A stretch of DNA of 64,000 nt from Paludisphaera rhizosphaerae. GTDB lineage: Bacteria; Planctomycetota; Planctomycetia; Isosphaerales; Isosphaeraceae. The position numbers and the translations under genes were made by a program. Location: the NCBI RefSeq assembly GCF_011065895.1, contig NZ_JAALCR010000023.1:1-64000 (forward strand), given 5' to 3'. How positions within the stretch are numbered: position 1 is the first letter of the stretch; the number at the start of each line of letters is the position of its first letter. Below the pieces are notes generated by a model. It was not told where the DNA came from and made no database searches. It saw only the letters and a list, made by a program, of their open reading frames with translations. This document shows positions 43,094-54,145 of this stretch, piece by piece.

Positions 43094-46000
43094 ATGGGGA
43101 GCTTCAACGCGGGTGGAAATGACCAGGGGCCCGATCGGCGTCGCGTCAAGAGGCAGGTGAAGCGGCAGGGCTCCCCCCGGCTCGAATGGCTGGAGGGGCG
43201 CGTCCTGCTGGCGACCAACGCCCTCCAGGGCGGCAACCCGGTCTGGACGGCGACGTCGACGAACATCGCCGACGTCTCGCACGGGCCGATGGCGCAGCTG
43301 GGCGGCCAGTTGATCGGGCTGTACCTGAAGCAGCAGTCGGGGATCAACAACACGCAGACGCTGCAGGATGCGTATCCCGCCCTGCAGATCAGCAACGGCT
43401 CGGTGCTCGTCGGCCTGACGACGTGGGGGAACCTCAACTCGTTCCGCACGACGTTGACCAACCTCGGAATGAAGGTCACCGCGTCGAGCACGACCTACGG
43501 CATGGTCAACGGCTGGGTGCCGATCAACCAGCTCTACTCGATCGCCCAGCTCCCCGGGCTGGTCAGCGGCCGACCGATCTACACGCCGCACACCTCGGCC
43601 TATCAGGGCGCGGCCCACAACCAGGCGTTGGAAGGACTTCAGGCCGACGTCGCCGCGACCAAGTACAACGTCACGGGCTCCGGCGTGACGGTCGGCGTCC
43701 TCAGCGACAGCTTCAACGCGCTGGGCGGATACGCCGCCGACGTGACCTCGGGCGACCTGCCGGCCAACGTCACCATTCTGCAGGACTACAGCGGCGGTGC
43801 GGACGAAGGCCGCGCCATGTCGCAGAACATCTATGACATCGCGCCGGGCGCCGGACTCCAGTTCGCGACCGCCTTCATCGACGATCTGAGCTTCGCCAAC
43901 AACATCAAGGCATTGGCGGCGGCCGGGTCGGACATCATCGTCGACGACATCGGCTACGCCAACGAGCCGTTCTTCCAGGACGGCATCATCTCCCAGGCGG
44001 TCAACACCGTCGTCGGCCAGGGGGTCCCGTACTTCTCCGCGGCTGGCAACTCGCAGGACAGCGGCTACCTGTCGACGTTCCGGGGCGTCACCACGACGAT
44101 CACCGGCGTCAACAACGGGAACGCCGGCCGCTACATGAATTTCAACGGCGGCAGCGGCAACGTCGTCACGCAGCTGCCGATGACCACGACAGTGGCCGGC
44201 GCCTCGTTCATCTTCCAGTTCGACCAGCCGTTCGCCACCCAGCAGCCGGTGGGGACGGGCAACACGGTCACCTCGAACGTTCAGGTGTTCATCCTGGACG
44301 CCAACGGCACCGTGGTGGCCAGCGGCAACAACGACACGACGGCCACCCAAGAGCCCTACCAGTTCGTCACGATCCCGAACGCCGGCACCTACACGGTGGT
44401 CATCCAGGTCGTCAGCGGCGCCGACCCGGGCCACGTGCAAATGGTGGAGTGGGGTTCGGGCGTCACCTTCTCGCAGTCGTTCGGCTCGGCCGGCGGGACG
44501 TACTATCCGACCTCGTTCGGCCACTCCACGGCGGTGAACACGATCGGCGTCGGTGCGACCCCCTGGTGGGCGCCTTCGCCCTTCCTGAACCAGCAGCCGC
44601 TCGCCAGCGAGCCGTTCAGCTCGTTCGGGCCTTCGATCTACGTTCGCGACAGCAACGGCAAGCTGCTGAGCAAGGCTGTGATTCCGCAGAACCCGTTGGT
44701 CACCGCCCCGGACGGCGGCAACACGACGTTCTTCGGTTCCGTCATCCAGACCAACAACCCGCCGTTCCCGGGCCAGCCGGCGACGACGACGAACCTCTCG
44801 CAGAACCTGCCGAGCTTCTTCGGCACGTCGTCGGCCGCGCCCAACGCGGCGGCGGTCGCGGCACTGATGATGTCTCGCGTCTCCGGCCTGACGGTCGCCC
44901 AGGTCAAGGCCGGTCTGGTCGCCTCGGCCTCCGGGATGAACGGGGCAGGGACCGGCAACTGGAACGCTCAGGCCGGCTACGGTCTGATCAACGCCGTTTC
45001 GGCGATCTCGGCGGTCGACGTGCTGACGGTCTCCAGCACCACGCCGGCGAACGTCGTCGCGACCACCGTTCCCAGCTACATCGACGTGACGTTCAGCAAG
45101 TCGGTGCAGGCCTCCACGCTGAGCGCGGGTGACCTCAAGTTCGTCGGCCTGCCGGCGGGGGTCACGGTCACGGTGGGGACGCCGATCCCCGTCGATGATC
45201 CGAAGAACCCGACCGTCGTCCGGTTCCCCATCACCATCTCCCGCAACCCCGCGGTGGCGGCGACGGCCAACGGAACCTACCAGTACGTCGTCACGGGCAA
45301 CGTGATTTCCACGGACGGCTCCAAGCTCCAGCAGAGCGGCGTGATTGCGTTCCGGCTGCAGGACACGACGGCCCCGCAGATCGCCTCGACCTCGACGCTC
45401 GGCCGTCAGGTCTCGGTCACGTTCACCAAGCCGATGGACGCGACCACGATCACCAAGAACACGATCCTCGTCGCCCGTCAGAACGGGACCGGGACGTGGT
45501 CGGTGGTCCCCTCGCAGGATCCCCGCGTCACGCTGACGTACAACGCCTCCACCAAGACGGCGACGCTCGACTTCTCGGCGATGCCGCAGACGTCGCTCCC
45601 GTCCGACCGCTACGCGATCATCGTCATCAGCGGGGCCAACGGCGTCCTCGACGTGGTCGGCAACCAGCTCGACGGCAACTTCTCGGGCGCCTTCCCATCC
45701 GGCGACGGCGTGGCCGGCGGCAACTTCCTTCAGGACCTGGGGACTCTCCTCGTCCAGGCTCCGGTCATCACCTCGTTCAGCCTCTCCTCGTCGTCGACGA
45801 ACGACACGGGGATCCCGAGCGATTCCAACACGCGGCAGACGAAGCCGACGTTCATCGGCCAGGTCTACGCCAGCTTCCCGAACACGGTCTCGAATCTCAA
45901 CTACTACGTTCAGTTCAACTCGCTGACCGGCGGAACCTTCAACCTGACCGTCGGCTCCGGGGGCCGGGGCTTCTCCGGCGGCTACAACGTCACCGGGACC

Positions 46001-49000
46001 ACCGACGCCAACGGCGCCTTCACCTTCACGGCGCCGACCGCGCTGCCCGAAGGCTTCCAGCGGGCTCGCGTCCTGGTCGTCGGCCAGTCCGACACTCCGC
46101 CGCTGCCGGGATACGGCGCGACGCTCGATCGCGCCTTCCGTATCGACCTGACCTCGCCCACCATCACGGGCGTCGCTCAGCAAGACCAGTCGGCCTTCCC
46201 GGCCGGGACCAACGTGTCCACGCTCCCGGGGCTGTCGCTCTACGTTCAGGACGCCTCGATGCAGGCCGCCAGCTACCTGGCGACGCCGAGCAACGTGGTC
46301 TTCCCGGCGCTCGATCCCTCGACGGCCGTCAATCTGAGCAACTTCCAGCTCCAGGTCGTAACCGCCGACGGCACGACCCTGGACGTCTCCAACTACATCA
46401 CCAACGCCGTCTACGTCCCGCGGACGCCCACCTACGATGCGTCGGGCAACTACATCGCGACCTATCAGGGCCGCATCGACCTGACCTTCGCGCCGGGGCT
46501 CCCCGCCGGCACCTATCGGCTCCGGGCCTTCAGCAAGGGGACGACCGACGGCGTCTCTCACACCGGGCTGCTTGACGCGGCCGGCAACGCCCTGCTGAAC
46601 GGCGGCTCCAGCGCTCCCAACTTCTCGTTCGCCTTCCGGCTCCAGAGCAGCGCCGCGTTCATCACCAACATGGTGATGACCGACTCGGCCAATCAGTTCA
46701 CCTACAACACGGTCGGCGGGCCCGGCTCCTACTACGATCTGGGGGCCGCGACCAGCACGACCGACGCCCGAGCCCTGGCCCCGCCCAAGGCCTGGATGTT
46801 CGACTTCTCCAACGCGCTGCCGCTCTACGATTCGTCCGGCAACAAGATCGACTACTCGACCAAGATCGAGCTGGTCCGCTCGGCCGACTCGGCCTTCTCG
46901 GCCCCGGACGGCAACTTCGGCGATCTCGGTCAGGACGGCAAGGGAGACAGCGGCACCGGTTTCACCAAGGTCACCGGCACTCAGGTCGCGCTCTACTGGC
47001 AGAACCCCACGACCGGCGTCTGGACCCTGGCCAACGCCAGCCATCCCCAGGGCACTCGCCTGGTGATGGTCGACTCCGCCGGCCTGAGCGTCGCCGACTA
47101 CTACCGCGTCTACATGCCCAACCAGGTCGACTCGGCCGGCACCGACACGCGGTTCTACGACGTCTACGGCAACCAGGTCGACGGTGAATTCCTGGGGAAC
47201 CCCACCAGCACCATTAGCACGCAGTTCCGGGGCTACTCGTCGGATCCCAGCCTGATCTACCCGGGCGATCGCAACGTCTACAACTACGAGACCCTGCTCA
47301 CGTCGGGCTACGCCTCGCCCGCTCCTGTCAGCCGGATGACCGGCGACGGCGTGGCCGGCGGCGCCTTCATGACGGGCTTCGTGGTCGCGGCCACCGATCA
47401 CATCCTCTACACCCGGCCCGATTACCGCGAGGATCCGTTCGACTCGTCCACCGAGCCCGACGGCAGCCTGGCCCGGCCGTACTCGGCGCTCGCCGCCGAG
47501 GGCGACCCGACGAGCTCGCCGCAGAACCCGACCCACGATCCCAACGGCGGCCTCAACGACGGGTCCAACTTCCTCTCGGGATTCAATCCCAACTACGACC
47601 GCAACGGCAACAGCCGGTTCGATCGCTCGGCCCTTTATGCGGCCTCGCAGCTCGCCTATTCCGGTCCTGTCGTGATCGTCGCGGTCCCGGGGACCCCGCA
47701 GCGGAATCCAACCACCGGCGTCGTGACCCAGGAGCCCTTCGTCCTCCAGGCGCCGTCCGGGTCGAATACGTGGAACGACGCCAGCGCGTCGATCCCCTTC
47801 GACACGACCCTGGTTTTCACGCCGGGGACGACGTTGAAGTCGCTGAACGCCTCACTGTTCGTGCAGAACCAGGGGGCGGCTCTCCAGGTTCAGGGGAACT
47901 CGGTCAACCGCGTGAACTTCACGTCGTACAACGACGCGTCGGTCGGCGGGGCCACCAACGGCAACCCCAACACGACTCCTCGGGCCGGCGACTGGGGCGG
48001 CATCGTCTATCGCAGCTACAACCAGTCGGCCGGGACCAGGTCGACCGACGTCAGCTTCCCGGTCGACGGCGTCCTGCTCGGAGCCCCCGCAACCTCGACC
48101 GGCGCGGCTCAGCCGGCGATCGCCGGGGCCGACGAGCTGATGTCGCGGATCAACTTCGCCAACATCCTGTACGGCGGCGGCGCCGTTCCGCGAACCTCCG
48201 GCACCACTTACAGCGCCGTGACGCTGTACAACAGCCGGCCGTCGGTGATGAACACGAACATCGCCTTCACCGGCGGTTCGGGAAGCACCCAGGCCGCCAT
48301 CGGCGCCGACCTGGACTCGTTCCTTGACGACGACGTCGCTCGGGGCCCGCTGATCCGCCGCGCGACGGTCGCGAGCAACAGCCTCAACGGCATCTGGATG
48401 ATGGCCCAGGGGAACGGCTTCATCGAGGCGACCGACGCGACTCGGCTGTCCGACACCAACTTCAGCGCGACGCCGGCGCACTACGCCCTCTTCCAGCCGC
48501 TGCCGTTGATCGTGCTGGCTCAGCTGATCGTCGGTCAGCAGTACGAGGTGAACTCCGGCGGCAGCACGAAGTTCGTCAACAACCGGCTCTACGTCGACTC
48601 CGGCTCGATGCTCCGCATGGGCGAGAACACCTCGCTGAGCGTCATCAACTCCCAGGCCAGCCTGAACGTCGGCTCGCGTGACTACATCACCAAGTTCGAC
48701 GCCGACAACGACTATAGCCCTGAGAGCAGCAATTTCAAGGCGGAGAGCGCCAGCGATCCCCAGGTGCTGTTCACCTCGATCTACGACAACAACGCCACGA
48801 CCTCCCTCGTCACCACCCCGATCAACGTCACCGGGAACACCACCCCGGTGACGCTTAAGCCTGCGATGTGGGGCGGCGTCGGCATCCAGAGCGGCGCCCA
48901 GGCAGTTATCAACGCGGCGACGTTCCAGTACGGCGGTGGTTCGATCAACACGGCCGACGTCACCATGCCGACCCAGTCGGTCCTGGCGTTCATCACCAAC

Positions 49001-52000
49001 CAGACCTTCTTCGACGTCTTCGCCGGTTTCGGCGATCTCGGTACCCGGGTCTACGTTACCAACAATAACTTCTACAACAACTTCGACGCGGCGATGCAGA
49101 TCGAGCCCGACGGCCTCCTGGCCGGCGATACGCTCCGTCCGCTCCAGTCCGGCCACCCGTTCCTCCGCGGCAACGTCATGAAGGGGAACGGCATCGACGG
49201 CCTGGCGGTTCTGGCCGCTCGAGGCTATCTCCAGAACGCCAGCTCGAATTACGCGGTGATCGGGCCGAAGGAAGCGAACCTGCAACCCTTCTCGTCGGGC
49301 AACCAGACTGTCGACGCCCTCTGGGATTTGACCGACATCACCTACGTCCTCCGCGGGACGATCGTCCTCGACGGCCGCCAGCGGCCGCAGCCTGACACCA
49401 CGTTCACCACGCCTCCGGGCCCGAACGTCTCGCTCACGATCCAAGCCGCCCTTCCCGGCACGCTGTTGGCCGACGGCACCACCGTCCCCAGCCCTGGCGC
49501 CTCGGTGGTGGTCAAACTGCTCAGCGAGAACAACACCCAGGGGGCCGGGACGATCGACGTGAACGGTTCGACGGGAGCGCCCGCCTCTTTGCAGGCCGGT
49601 GCGGGCTTCATCGCCGGCGTCGACGATGCGACCGATCCCAATTCCAGCCCACTCGTCGACCCGGGCGTTTGGAGCCAGATCCGGATCCTCGGCGTCCCCG
49701 GCAACCAGAGCACCGGTCAGCAGCGCGTGCCCGTCATTATCACGTCGTTGCGTGACACAACGGTCGGTACGACGGCCCGCGGCGTGGTCAACAACCAGAT
49801 CCTCAACAGCTATCCCGTCGGCCCGACGACGAAGTTCGCCGGCCAGAGCCTCTCGGTCCCGCAGCCCGGCGACGGCGGCTACATCTACATCGGGGCGAAC
49901 TCCGAGACGAGCTACGACCTCAACGACCCTCGTCAGGGAAGCCTGATCGACAACGCCGACATCCGCTACATGACGCGGATCGAGATCCAGGGCGGCGGCA
50001 TCATCGACGGCGTCCCGACCAACCCCGCCCCGAGCGTGGGTCAGTACTGGCAAATGAAGTCGGGCTACTTTTTCAATCAGCTGACAGGCACCTACGATCC
50101 CGTCTACCAGTTAAACGCCAGGATGGCCGTGCGGATCTCCGACTCCCACCTCGATTCGTTCCAGGACGCTGGCGTCTACGTTCACCCGATCCCGGCTAAC
50201 GCGATCGTGAACGGCGTCCGCGGCAGCTTCCGCGGCCAGGGCGTGACGCTGTACATGTACAACAACACGGTCTCCAACACGCCGATCGGCGTGGCGGTCT
50301 ACTCGGAGACGGGAGACAACACGACCGGCCAGTCGCCGATGATGCTGGTGTTGGTGAACAACACCTTCTACAACAACTCGCTCTTCGGCGTGCATACCGT
50401 CGCCCCGGCCTACAACGGCCAAAACTCGAACTCACACGTCTACTCGCTGTTGATGAACAACATCTTCAGTAACATCAGCGGAACGGGCGTGCAGTTCGAC
50501 GGTATGCAGTGGAACAGCCAACTTCAGTACAACCTGTTCTACAACAACGGCGCGAACGTCGTCTCGAACAGCGCCAGCGGCGGCTTCGCCGGCAACATCG
50601 GGGCGAAGTACGGCAATCCCTTGTTCGTCGACGCCGCCAACCGGAACTTCGCGCTCCAGGCCGGGTCCGCGGCGATCGATTCGGGTCGCAGCGAAATCGG
50701 CCAGAACGCGGCCGGCAACGCCATCTACCCGACGGTGACGCAGACCACCACCGGCCTGATTTACGGGCCCCGAACCAATCCCGGCTTGCTGACCGGGGCG
50801 CAGCAGGCGGGTGCCTCGGGCATCACCGGCGGCAACTCGTTCATCACCGACCCGCGGCAGATCGTCACGCTCCCCGGTTCGGGCCTGTTCAGCTTCAACG
50901 ACCTGTGGGTGCCGTCGCTGACTCTCCCCGCCGGCGCCGACCCCGGCCCGTCTTACGCGAGCGGCGGGTTCTTCTACGTGCCGGTCTCGAAGGCGTCGTT
51001 GGGCCGTCGCGACCTCGCGGGCTACATCCGTAACGACGATCCGGGCGTCACCAACACCGGCACGGGCGCCAACCCGTTCACCGACATCGGCGCCTATGAG
51101 TACATCAACCTGAACGCCCCGACGGTCACGGCCGTCACGGCGATCTACGCCGGCGCCGGCGGCGTCTACACGACGAAGAACTTCTACTCGGTCGGCGGCG
51201 TCTCCGGCTCGAACCAGACGCCCGCCTACGTCCAGTTCAACTTCAACAGCCCGATCGACCTGACGAGCGTCAACGCCAACTCGGTGAAGCTCCAGGCCCT
51301 GGGCGTGACCGGCAACAACGTCGCCGGCTCGTTCATCAGCCTCGCCGGTCTGATCACCGCGGGGAACGCCTCCAACGGCTACTACATCCGCGTCTCGCTG
51401 GGGGCGGCTGGCATCTCGCTGAAGAGCGACGCCTACCGGTTCGTCCTCTTCGGCGACGGGTCGAGCATCGTCACCAACACCGAGGGCGTCGCCCTCGACG
51501 GTGAGAACCTCACCAACAACAACAACCCCGCGACGGGCGTGCAGAAGGCCCTCCCCTCGGGCAACGGCCAGCCGGGCGGGAACTTCTACACCAACTTCAT
51601 CATCAACACGGTCGCCTCGTCGATCGTGTCGGGGAGCTTCGGCCTCTCGTCGGCGACGGACAGCAACGTGGTCGGCGACTCGGTCACGAACTTCACCAAG
51701 CCGTCGTTCGTCGGCCAGATCGCCAACGCGAACACGGCTCTGGTGCCCCTCAACGGCCAGACGGTCATCCTGGACGTCGGCGTCGTCGCTCTCGACGGCA
51801 ACGGCAACACGACGACCTACTGGGATCCGACCTCGGCTCCGTCGAACCTCGCCGGGTTCATCCGGCAGAACGCCGGCTCCGCGCTGACCAACGCCACCGG
51901 GGCCTTCACGGTCACGGTCGGGACGAACGGGGCGTCGATCCCCTACTTCCCGTCGACCGCGGGCCTGCTCTCCTCGCCGTACAACGTCGGTTCGAGCGGC

Positions 52001-54118
52001 AATCTGATCCCGATCCCGGGGACCGTCGGCGGCTACTACGTCGCCCGCGTCCGGGTGGTGGATCAGAGCGGCAACGTCTCGAACAACACGCTCCCCGCCG
52101 CGAAGACCAACTTCGTGGTGGACGACGCGACCCCGAGCAACGGCGGGACGCCGCTGAACGTCGCGATCACCAACCCGACCAACGGTGCGGTGGTCTCCAG
52201 CCCCTCGTCGAGCTACACGTTCGAGTTCTACACGAGCAAGAACCTCGACCTGACCCACCTGACGACCTCGCAGATCCAGCTCGTTCGGGCTGGGGCCAAC
52301 GGGTCGTTCACCGGCGGGACGACCATCACCATCGATCCGACGAGCATCTCGGTCACCTATCTCGACTCCGCGGCCGCGGGCGGCGGCGGTGGCAAGGGGA
52401 GCGAGAAGATCACGTTCCGGGCTTCCACGAGCCTGAGCAACGGCCTCTACCAGCTGACGCTTCTGGGAACCGGCTCCAACGGGATCCGCGACATCGCCGG
52501 AAACCTGCCGGCGAACGGAGACGTCGTCTCGACCTTCGCGGTCTACAGCCCGTCGACCGCCCACCTGGTCTACGTCGGAGCCGCTTACGCGACCGACACG
52601 ACGGCCACTCTGGGATCGCGGGCCAATCCCTACGACACCATCTCCGCAGCGGTGACCGCCGCGGCCTTCGGCGACCGCGTCGCCGTTCTGCCGGGCGTCT
52701 ACGCTGAGACGGTGACGATGCGGAACCAGATCAGCGTCGTCTCCGCCGGCGTCGCCAGCACGGATTCGTCTCTGATCGCGGGCAACCCGCTCACGACCAT
52801 CATCCGGCCGGCCGCCGCCGCCAACTCGACCAGCGTGATCGCCTCCGGGCTCACGGCCTTCGTCGACCCGACCACGGGCGTCGCTCTCCAGACGGAGCTC
52901 GGCGGGTTCTCGATCGCTTCCTCGCTGCTCGGCGACCCGGCCCTCGGGTCGCAGAACAGCAGCTCGGTGGGCCTGCTGGTCACCGACTCCTCGCTGCTCG
53001 TCGACCGGAACTACTTCATCAACTCCGGAGTCGGCGTCGTGGTGAACACGACGACGTCGACCAACACGCCGACGATCGTCAACAACGGCATCATCGGCAA
53101 CGTCACCGGTCTGTATCTGAAGGACTCCGGCACCACCGCCTCCACGAACGTCATCAACAACACGTTCGCCTACAACACCTACGGCCTGTGGGCGGTGAAC
53201 TCCACCGCCACCGGCACCAACCAGGGGTATGTGGCCAACAACATCTTCTGGCAGAACCACGATCAGACCGTCAACCGCGGCGGCTACGGCGTCTACTCGG
53301 CCACGCCCAACCACCTCGTCCTCAACAACAACCTGTTCTCGGGCAACGGCAAGAGCGACTCGCTGGCCTGGTGGGCGGGCGTCAACGTCGGCAACGGCTT
53401 CGACGTCGCCAAGCTCGGCCCGAACGCGAGCGACGCTCAGGCCAACCTCGGGAACTTCACTGGCTGGCCGGCGTTTGTCTCGCCGATCGACCCCCGCCCC
53501 GGTTCGGACGGCCCGGCGCAGTTCTACTTGACGGCCAACTTCGGCCTCCAGTCGACCTCGGCGGCGATCAACAACGCCCTGGCCTCGATCGCGACGACGA
53601 CCGACTTCCTGGGCAACCCCCAGAACGTCAACCCGACCAGCCGCGGCTTCAAGCTCCCCGGCTACGGACCTCGCGACGTCGGCGCCTTCGAGTTCGTCCC
53701 CAGCGGGTCTTCCTCGACCAGCACCACGACGACCACGACGACCACGTCGAGCTCCAAGTCGTCCCAGACGGCCATGGACAAGGTCGCCGCCGCCGACGCG
53801 ACCACGGTCGTCGATCCGGCCGCGACCGCGACCTCGACGACGGTCGCCGCAACCACCACCACGTCGAACGTCGTCACCACGACTCCGACCGTCACGGTTT
53901 CGACCACGTCCACGCCCGCACCGGCCGCCTCGCCGACGAGCGTGACCGTTGACAAGAAGACGGCCGCTCGCAATGCGGCCGCCGCCCGCGCCGCAGCGGC
54001 CGCCGCCGCCCGCGCCGCTCGCCTGGCGGCCCTGGCCGCCCGGAACGCCGCCAAGACCTCGACCGTCACCACGACGGCCGCCGTCAAGCGGACGCCTCCG
54101 CGGTTCGCCTCCCGCTGA
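43094..54118 (+). CDS. Giant surface protein: subtilase-like domain, Ig-like domains, beta-helices
   Basis: 3674 residues. The N-terminus has SPRLEWLEGRVLLATNALQG, an LEPRxLL-like motif typical of large planctomycete surface proteins. Residues about 183-635 form an S8/S53-like protease domain: GSGVTVGVLSDSFNALGG, DEGRAM, IAPGAGLQF, FSAAGNSQDS and FFGTSSAAPNAAAVAALMM. Several Ig-like/SD-repeat domains follow (VTFSKSVQASTLSAGDLKF, VTFTKPMDATTITKNTILVA). Beta-helix regions end with NPFTDIGAYEY (near 2680) and GPRDVGAFEF. A second helix begins GSRANPYDTISAAVTAAAFG. A Thr/Ser-rich stretch and an Ala/Lys/Arg tail close it. Start at 43094 with GGGGGAGT seven bases upstream. Probably a secreted adhesin or wall protein. 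Confidence 0.9.
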   Translation: MGSFNAGGNDQGPDRRRVKRQVKRQGSPRLEWLEGRVLLATNALQGGNPVWTATSTNIADVSHGPMAQLGGQLIGLYLKQQSGINNTQTLQDAYPALQISNGSVLVGLTTWGNLNSFRTTLTNLGMKVTASSTTYGMVNGWVPINQLYSIAQLPGLVSGRPIYTPHTSAYQGAAHNQALEGLQADVAATKYNVTGSGVTVGVLSDSFNALGGYAADVTSGDLPANVTILQDYSGGADEGRAMSQNIYDIAPGAGLQFATAFIDDLSFANNIKALAAAGSDIIVDDIGYANEPFFQDGIISQAVNTVVGQGVPYFSAAGNSQDSGYLSTFRGVTTTITGVNNGNAGRYMNFNGGSGNVVTQLPMTTTVAGASFIFQFDQPFATQQPVGTGNTVTSNVQVFILDANGTVVASGNNDTTATQEPYQFVTIPNAGTYTVVIQVVSGADPGHVQMVEWGSGVTFSQSFGSAGGTYYPTSFGHSTAVNTIGVGATPWWAPSPFLNQQPLASEPFSSFGPSIYVRDSNGKLLSKAVIPQNPLVTAPDGGNTTFFGSVIQTNNPPFPGQPATTTNLSQNLPSFFGTSSAAPNAAAVAALMMSRVSGLTVAQVKAGLVASASGMNGAGTGNWNAQAGYGLINAVSAISAVDVLTVSSTTPANVVATTVPSYIDVTFSKSVQASTLSAGDLKFVGLPAGVTVTVGTPIPVDDPKNPTVVRFPITISRNPAVAATANGTYQYVVTGNVISTDGSKLQQSGVIAFRLQDTTAPQIASTSTLGRQVSVTFTKPMDATTITKNTILVARQNGTGTWSVVPSQDPRVTLTYNASTKTATLDFSAMPQTSLPSDRYAIIVISGANGVLDVVGNQLDGNFSGAFPSGDGVAGGNFLQDLGTLLVQAPVITSFSLSSSSTNDTGIPSDSNTRQTKPTFIGQVYASFPNTVSNLNYYVQFNSLTGGTFNLTVGSGGRGFSGGYNVTGTTDANGAFTFTAPTALPEGFQRARVLVVGQSDTPPLPGYGATLDRAFRIDLTSPTITGVAQQDQSAFPAGTNVSTLPGLSLYVQDASMQAASYLATPSNVVFPALDPSTAVNLSNFQLQVVTADGTTLDVSNYITNAVYVPRTPTYDASGNYIATYQGRIDLTFAPGLPAGTYRLRAFSKGTTDGVSHTGLLDAAGNALLNGGSSAPNFSFAFRLQSSAAFITNMVMTDSANQFTYNTVGGPGSYYDLGAATSTTDARALAPPKAWMFDFSNALPLYDSSGNKIDYSTKIELVRSADSAFSAPDGNFGDLGQDGKGDSGTGFTKVTGTQVALYWQNPTTGVWTLANASHPQGTRLVMVDSAGLSVADYYRVYMPNQVDSAGTDTRFYDVYGNQVDGEFLGNPTSTISTQFRGYSSDPSLIYPGDRNVYNYETLLTSGYASPAPVSRMTGDGVAGGAFMTGFVVAATDHILYTRPDYREDPFDSSTEPDGSLARPYSALAAEGDPTSSPQNPTHDPNGGLNDGSNFLSGFNPNYDRNGNSRFDRSALYAASQLAYSGPVVIVAVPGTPQRNPTTGVVTQEPFVLQAPSGSNTWNDASASIPFDTTLVFTPGTTLKSLNASLFVQNQGAALQVQGNSVNRVNFTSYNDASVGGATNGNPNTTPRAGDWGGIVYRSYNQSAGTRSTDVSFPVDGVLLGAPATSTGAAQPAIAGADELMSRINFANILYGGGAVPRTSGTTYSAVTLYNSRPSVMNTNIAFTGGSGSTQAAIGADLDSFLDDDVARGPLIRRATVASNSLNGIWMMAQGNGFIEATDATRLSDTNFSATPAHYALFQPLPLIVLAQLIVGQQYEVNSGGSTKFVNNRLYVDSGSMLRMGENTSLSVINSQASLNVGSRDYITKFDADNDYSPESSNFKAESASDPQVLFTSIYDNNATTSLVTTPINVTGNTTPVTLKPAMWGGVGIQSGAQAVINAATFQYGGGSINTADVTMPTQSVLAFITNQTFFDVFAGFGDLGTRVYVTNNNFYNNFDAAMQIEPDGLLAGDTLRPLQSGHPFLRGNVMKGNGIDGLAVLAARGYLQNASSNYAVIGPKEANLQPFSSGNQTVDALWDLTDITYVLRGTIVLDGRQRPQPDTTFTTPPGPNVSLTIQAALPGTLLADGTTVPSPGASVVVKLLSENNTQGAGTIDVNGSTGAPASLQAGAGFIAGVDDATDPNSSPLVDPGVWSQIRILGVPGNQSTGQQRVPVIITSLRDTTVGTTARGVVNNQILNSYPVGPTTKFAGQSLSVPQPGDGGYIYIGANSETSYDLNDPRQGSLIDNADIRYMTRIEIQGGGIIDGVPTNPAPSVGQYWQMKSGYFFNQLTGTYDPVYQLNARMAVRISDSHLDSFQDAGVYVHPIPANAIVNGVRGSFRGQGVTLYMYNNTVSNTPIGVAVYSETGDNTTGQSPMMLVLVNNTFYNNSLFGVHTVAPAYNGQNSNSHVYSLLMNNIFSNISGTGVQFDGMQWNSQLQYNLFYNNGANVVSNSASGGFAGNIGAKYGNPLFVDAANRNFALQAGSAAIDSGRSEIGQNAAGNAIYPTVTQTTTGLIYGPRTNPGLLTGAQQAGASGITGGNSFITDPRQIVTLPGSGLFSFNDLWVPSLTLPAGADPGPSYASGGFFYVPVSKASLGRRDLAGYIRNDDPGVTNTGTGANPFTDIGAYEYINLNAPTVTAVTAIYAGAGGVYTTKNFYSVGGVSGSNQTPAYVQFNFNSPIDLTSVNANSVKLQALGVTGNNVAGSFISLAGLITAGNASNGYYIRVSLGAAGISLKSDAYRFVLFGDGSSIVTNTEGVALDGENLTNNNNPATGVQKALPSGNGQPGGNFYTNFIINTVASSIVSGSFGLSSATDSNVVGDSVTNFTKPSFVGQIANANTALVPLNGQTVILDVGVVALDGNGNTTTYWDPTSAPSNLAGFIRQNAGSALTNATGAFTVTVGTNGASIPYFPSTAGLLSSPYNVGSSGNLIPIPGTVGGYYVARVRVVDQSGNVSNNTLPAAKTNFVVDDATPSNGGTPLNVAITNPTNGAVVSSPSSSYTFEFYTSKNLDLTHLTTSQIQLVRAGANGSFTGGTTITIDPTSISVTYLDSAAAGGGGGKGSEKITFRASTSLSNGLYQLTLLGTGSNGIRDIAGNLPANGDVVSTFAVYSPSTAHLVYVGAAYATDTTATLGSRANPYDTISAAVTAAAFGDRVAVLPGVYAETVTMRNQISVVSAGVASTDSSLIAGNPLTTIIRPAAAANSTSVIASGLTAFVDPTTGVALQTELGGFSIASSLLGDPALGSQNSSSVGLLVTDSSLLVDRNYFINSGVGVVVNTTTSTNTPTIVNNGIIGNVTGLYLKDSGTTASTNVINNTFAYNTYGLWAVNSTATGTNQGYVANNIFWQNHDQTVNRGGYGVYSATPNHLVLNNNLFSGNGKSDSLAWWAGVNVGNGFDVAKLGPNASDAQANLGNFTGWPAFVSPIDPRPGSDGPAQFYLTANFGLQSTSAAINNALASIATTTDFLGNPQNVNPTSRGFKLPGYGPRDVGAFEFVPSGSSSTSTTTTTTTTSSSKSSQTAMDKVAAADATTVVDPAATATSTTVAATTTTSNVVTTTPTVTVSTTSTPAPAASPTSVTVDKKTAARNAAAARAAAAAAARAARLAALAARNAAKTSTVTTTAAVKRTPPRFASR

Positions 54119-54145
54119 CCTCCGGCCGCATCGCGGCCTCCACGA

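Noticed and set aside
42653-47536. 1627-residue minus-strand frame opposite the giant gene
   Set aside because: Arg/Gly/Val-rich without recognisable domains; it mirrors the codon pattern of the plus-strand giant gene in high-GC DNA.
50432-53314. 960-residue minus-strand frame
   Set aside because: Same reason; antisense shadow with no motif, inside the giant gene.
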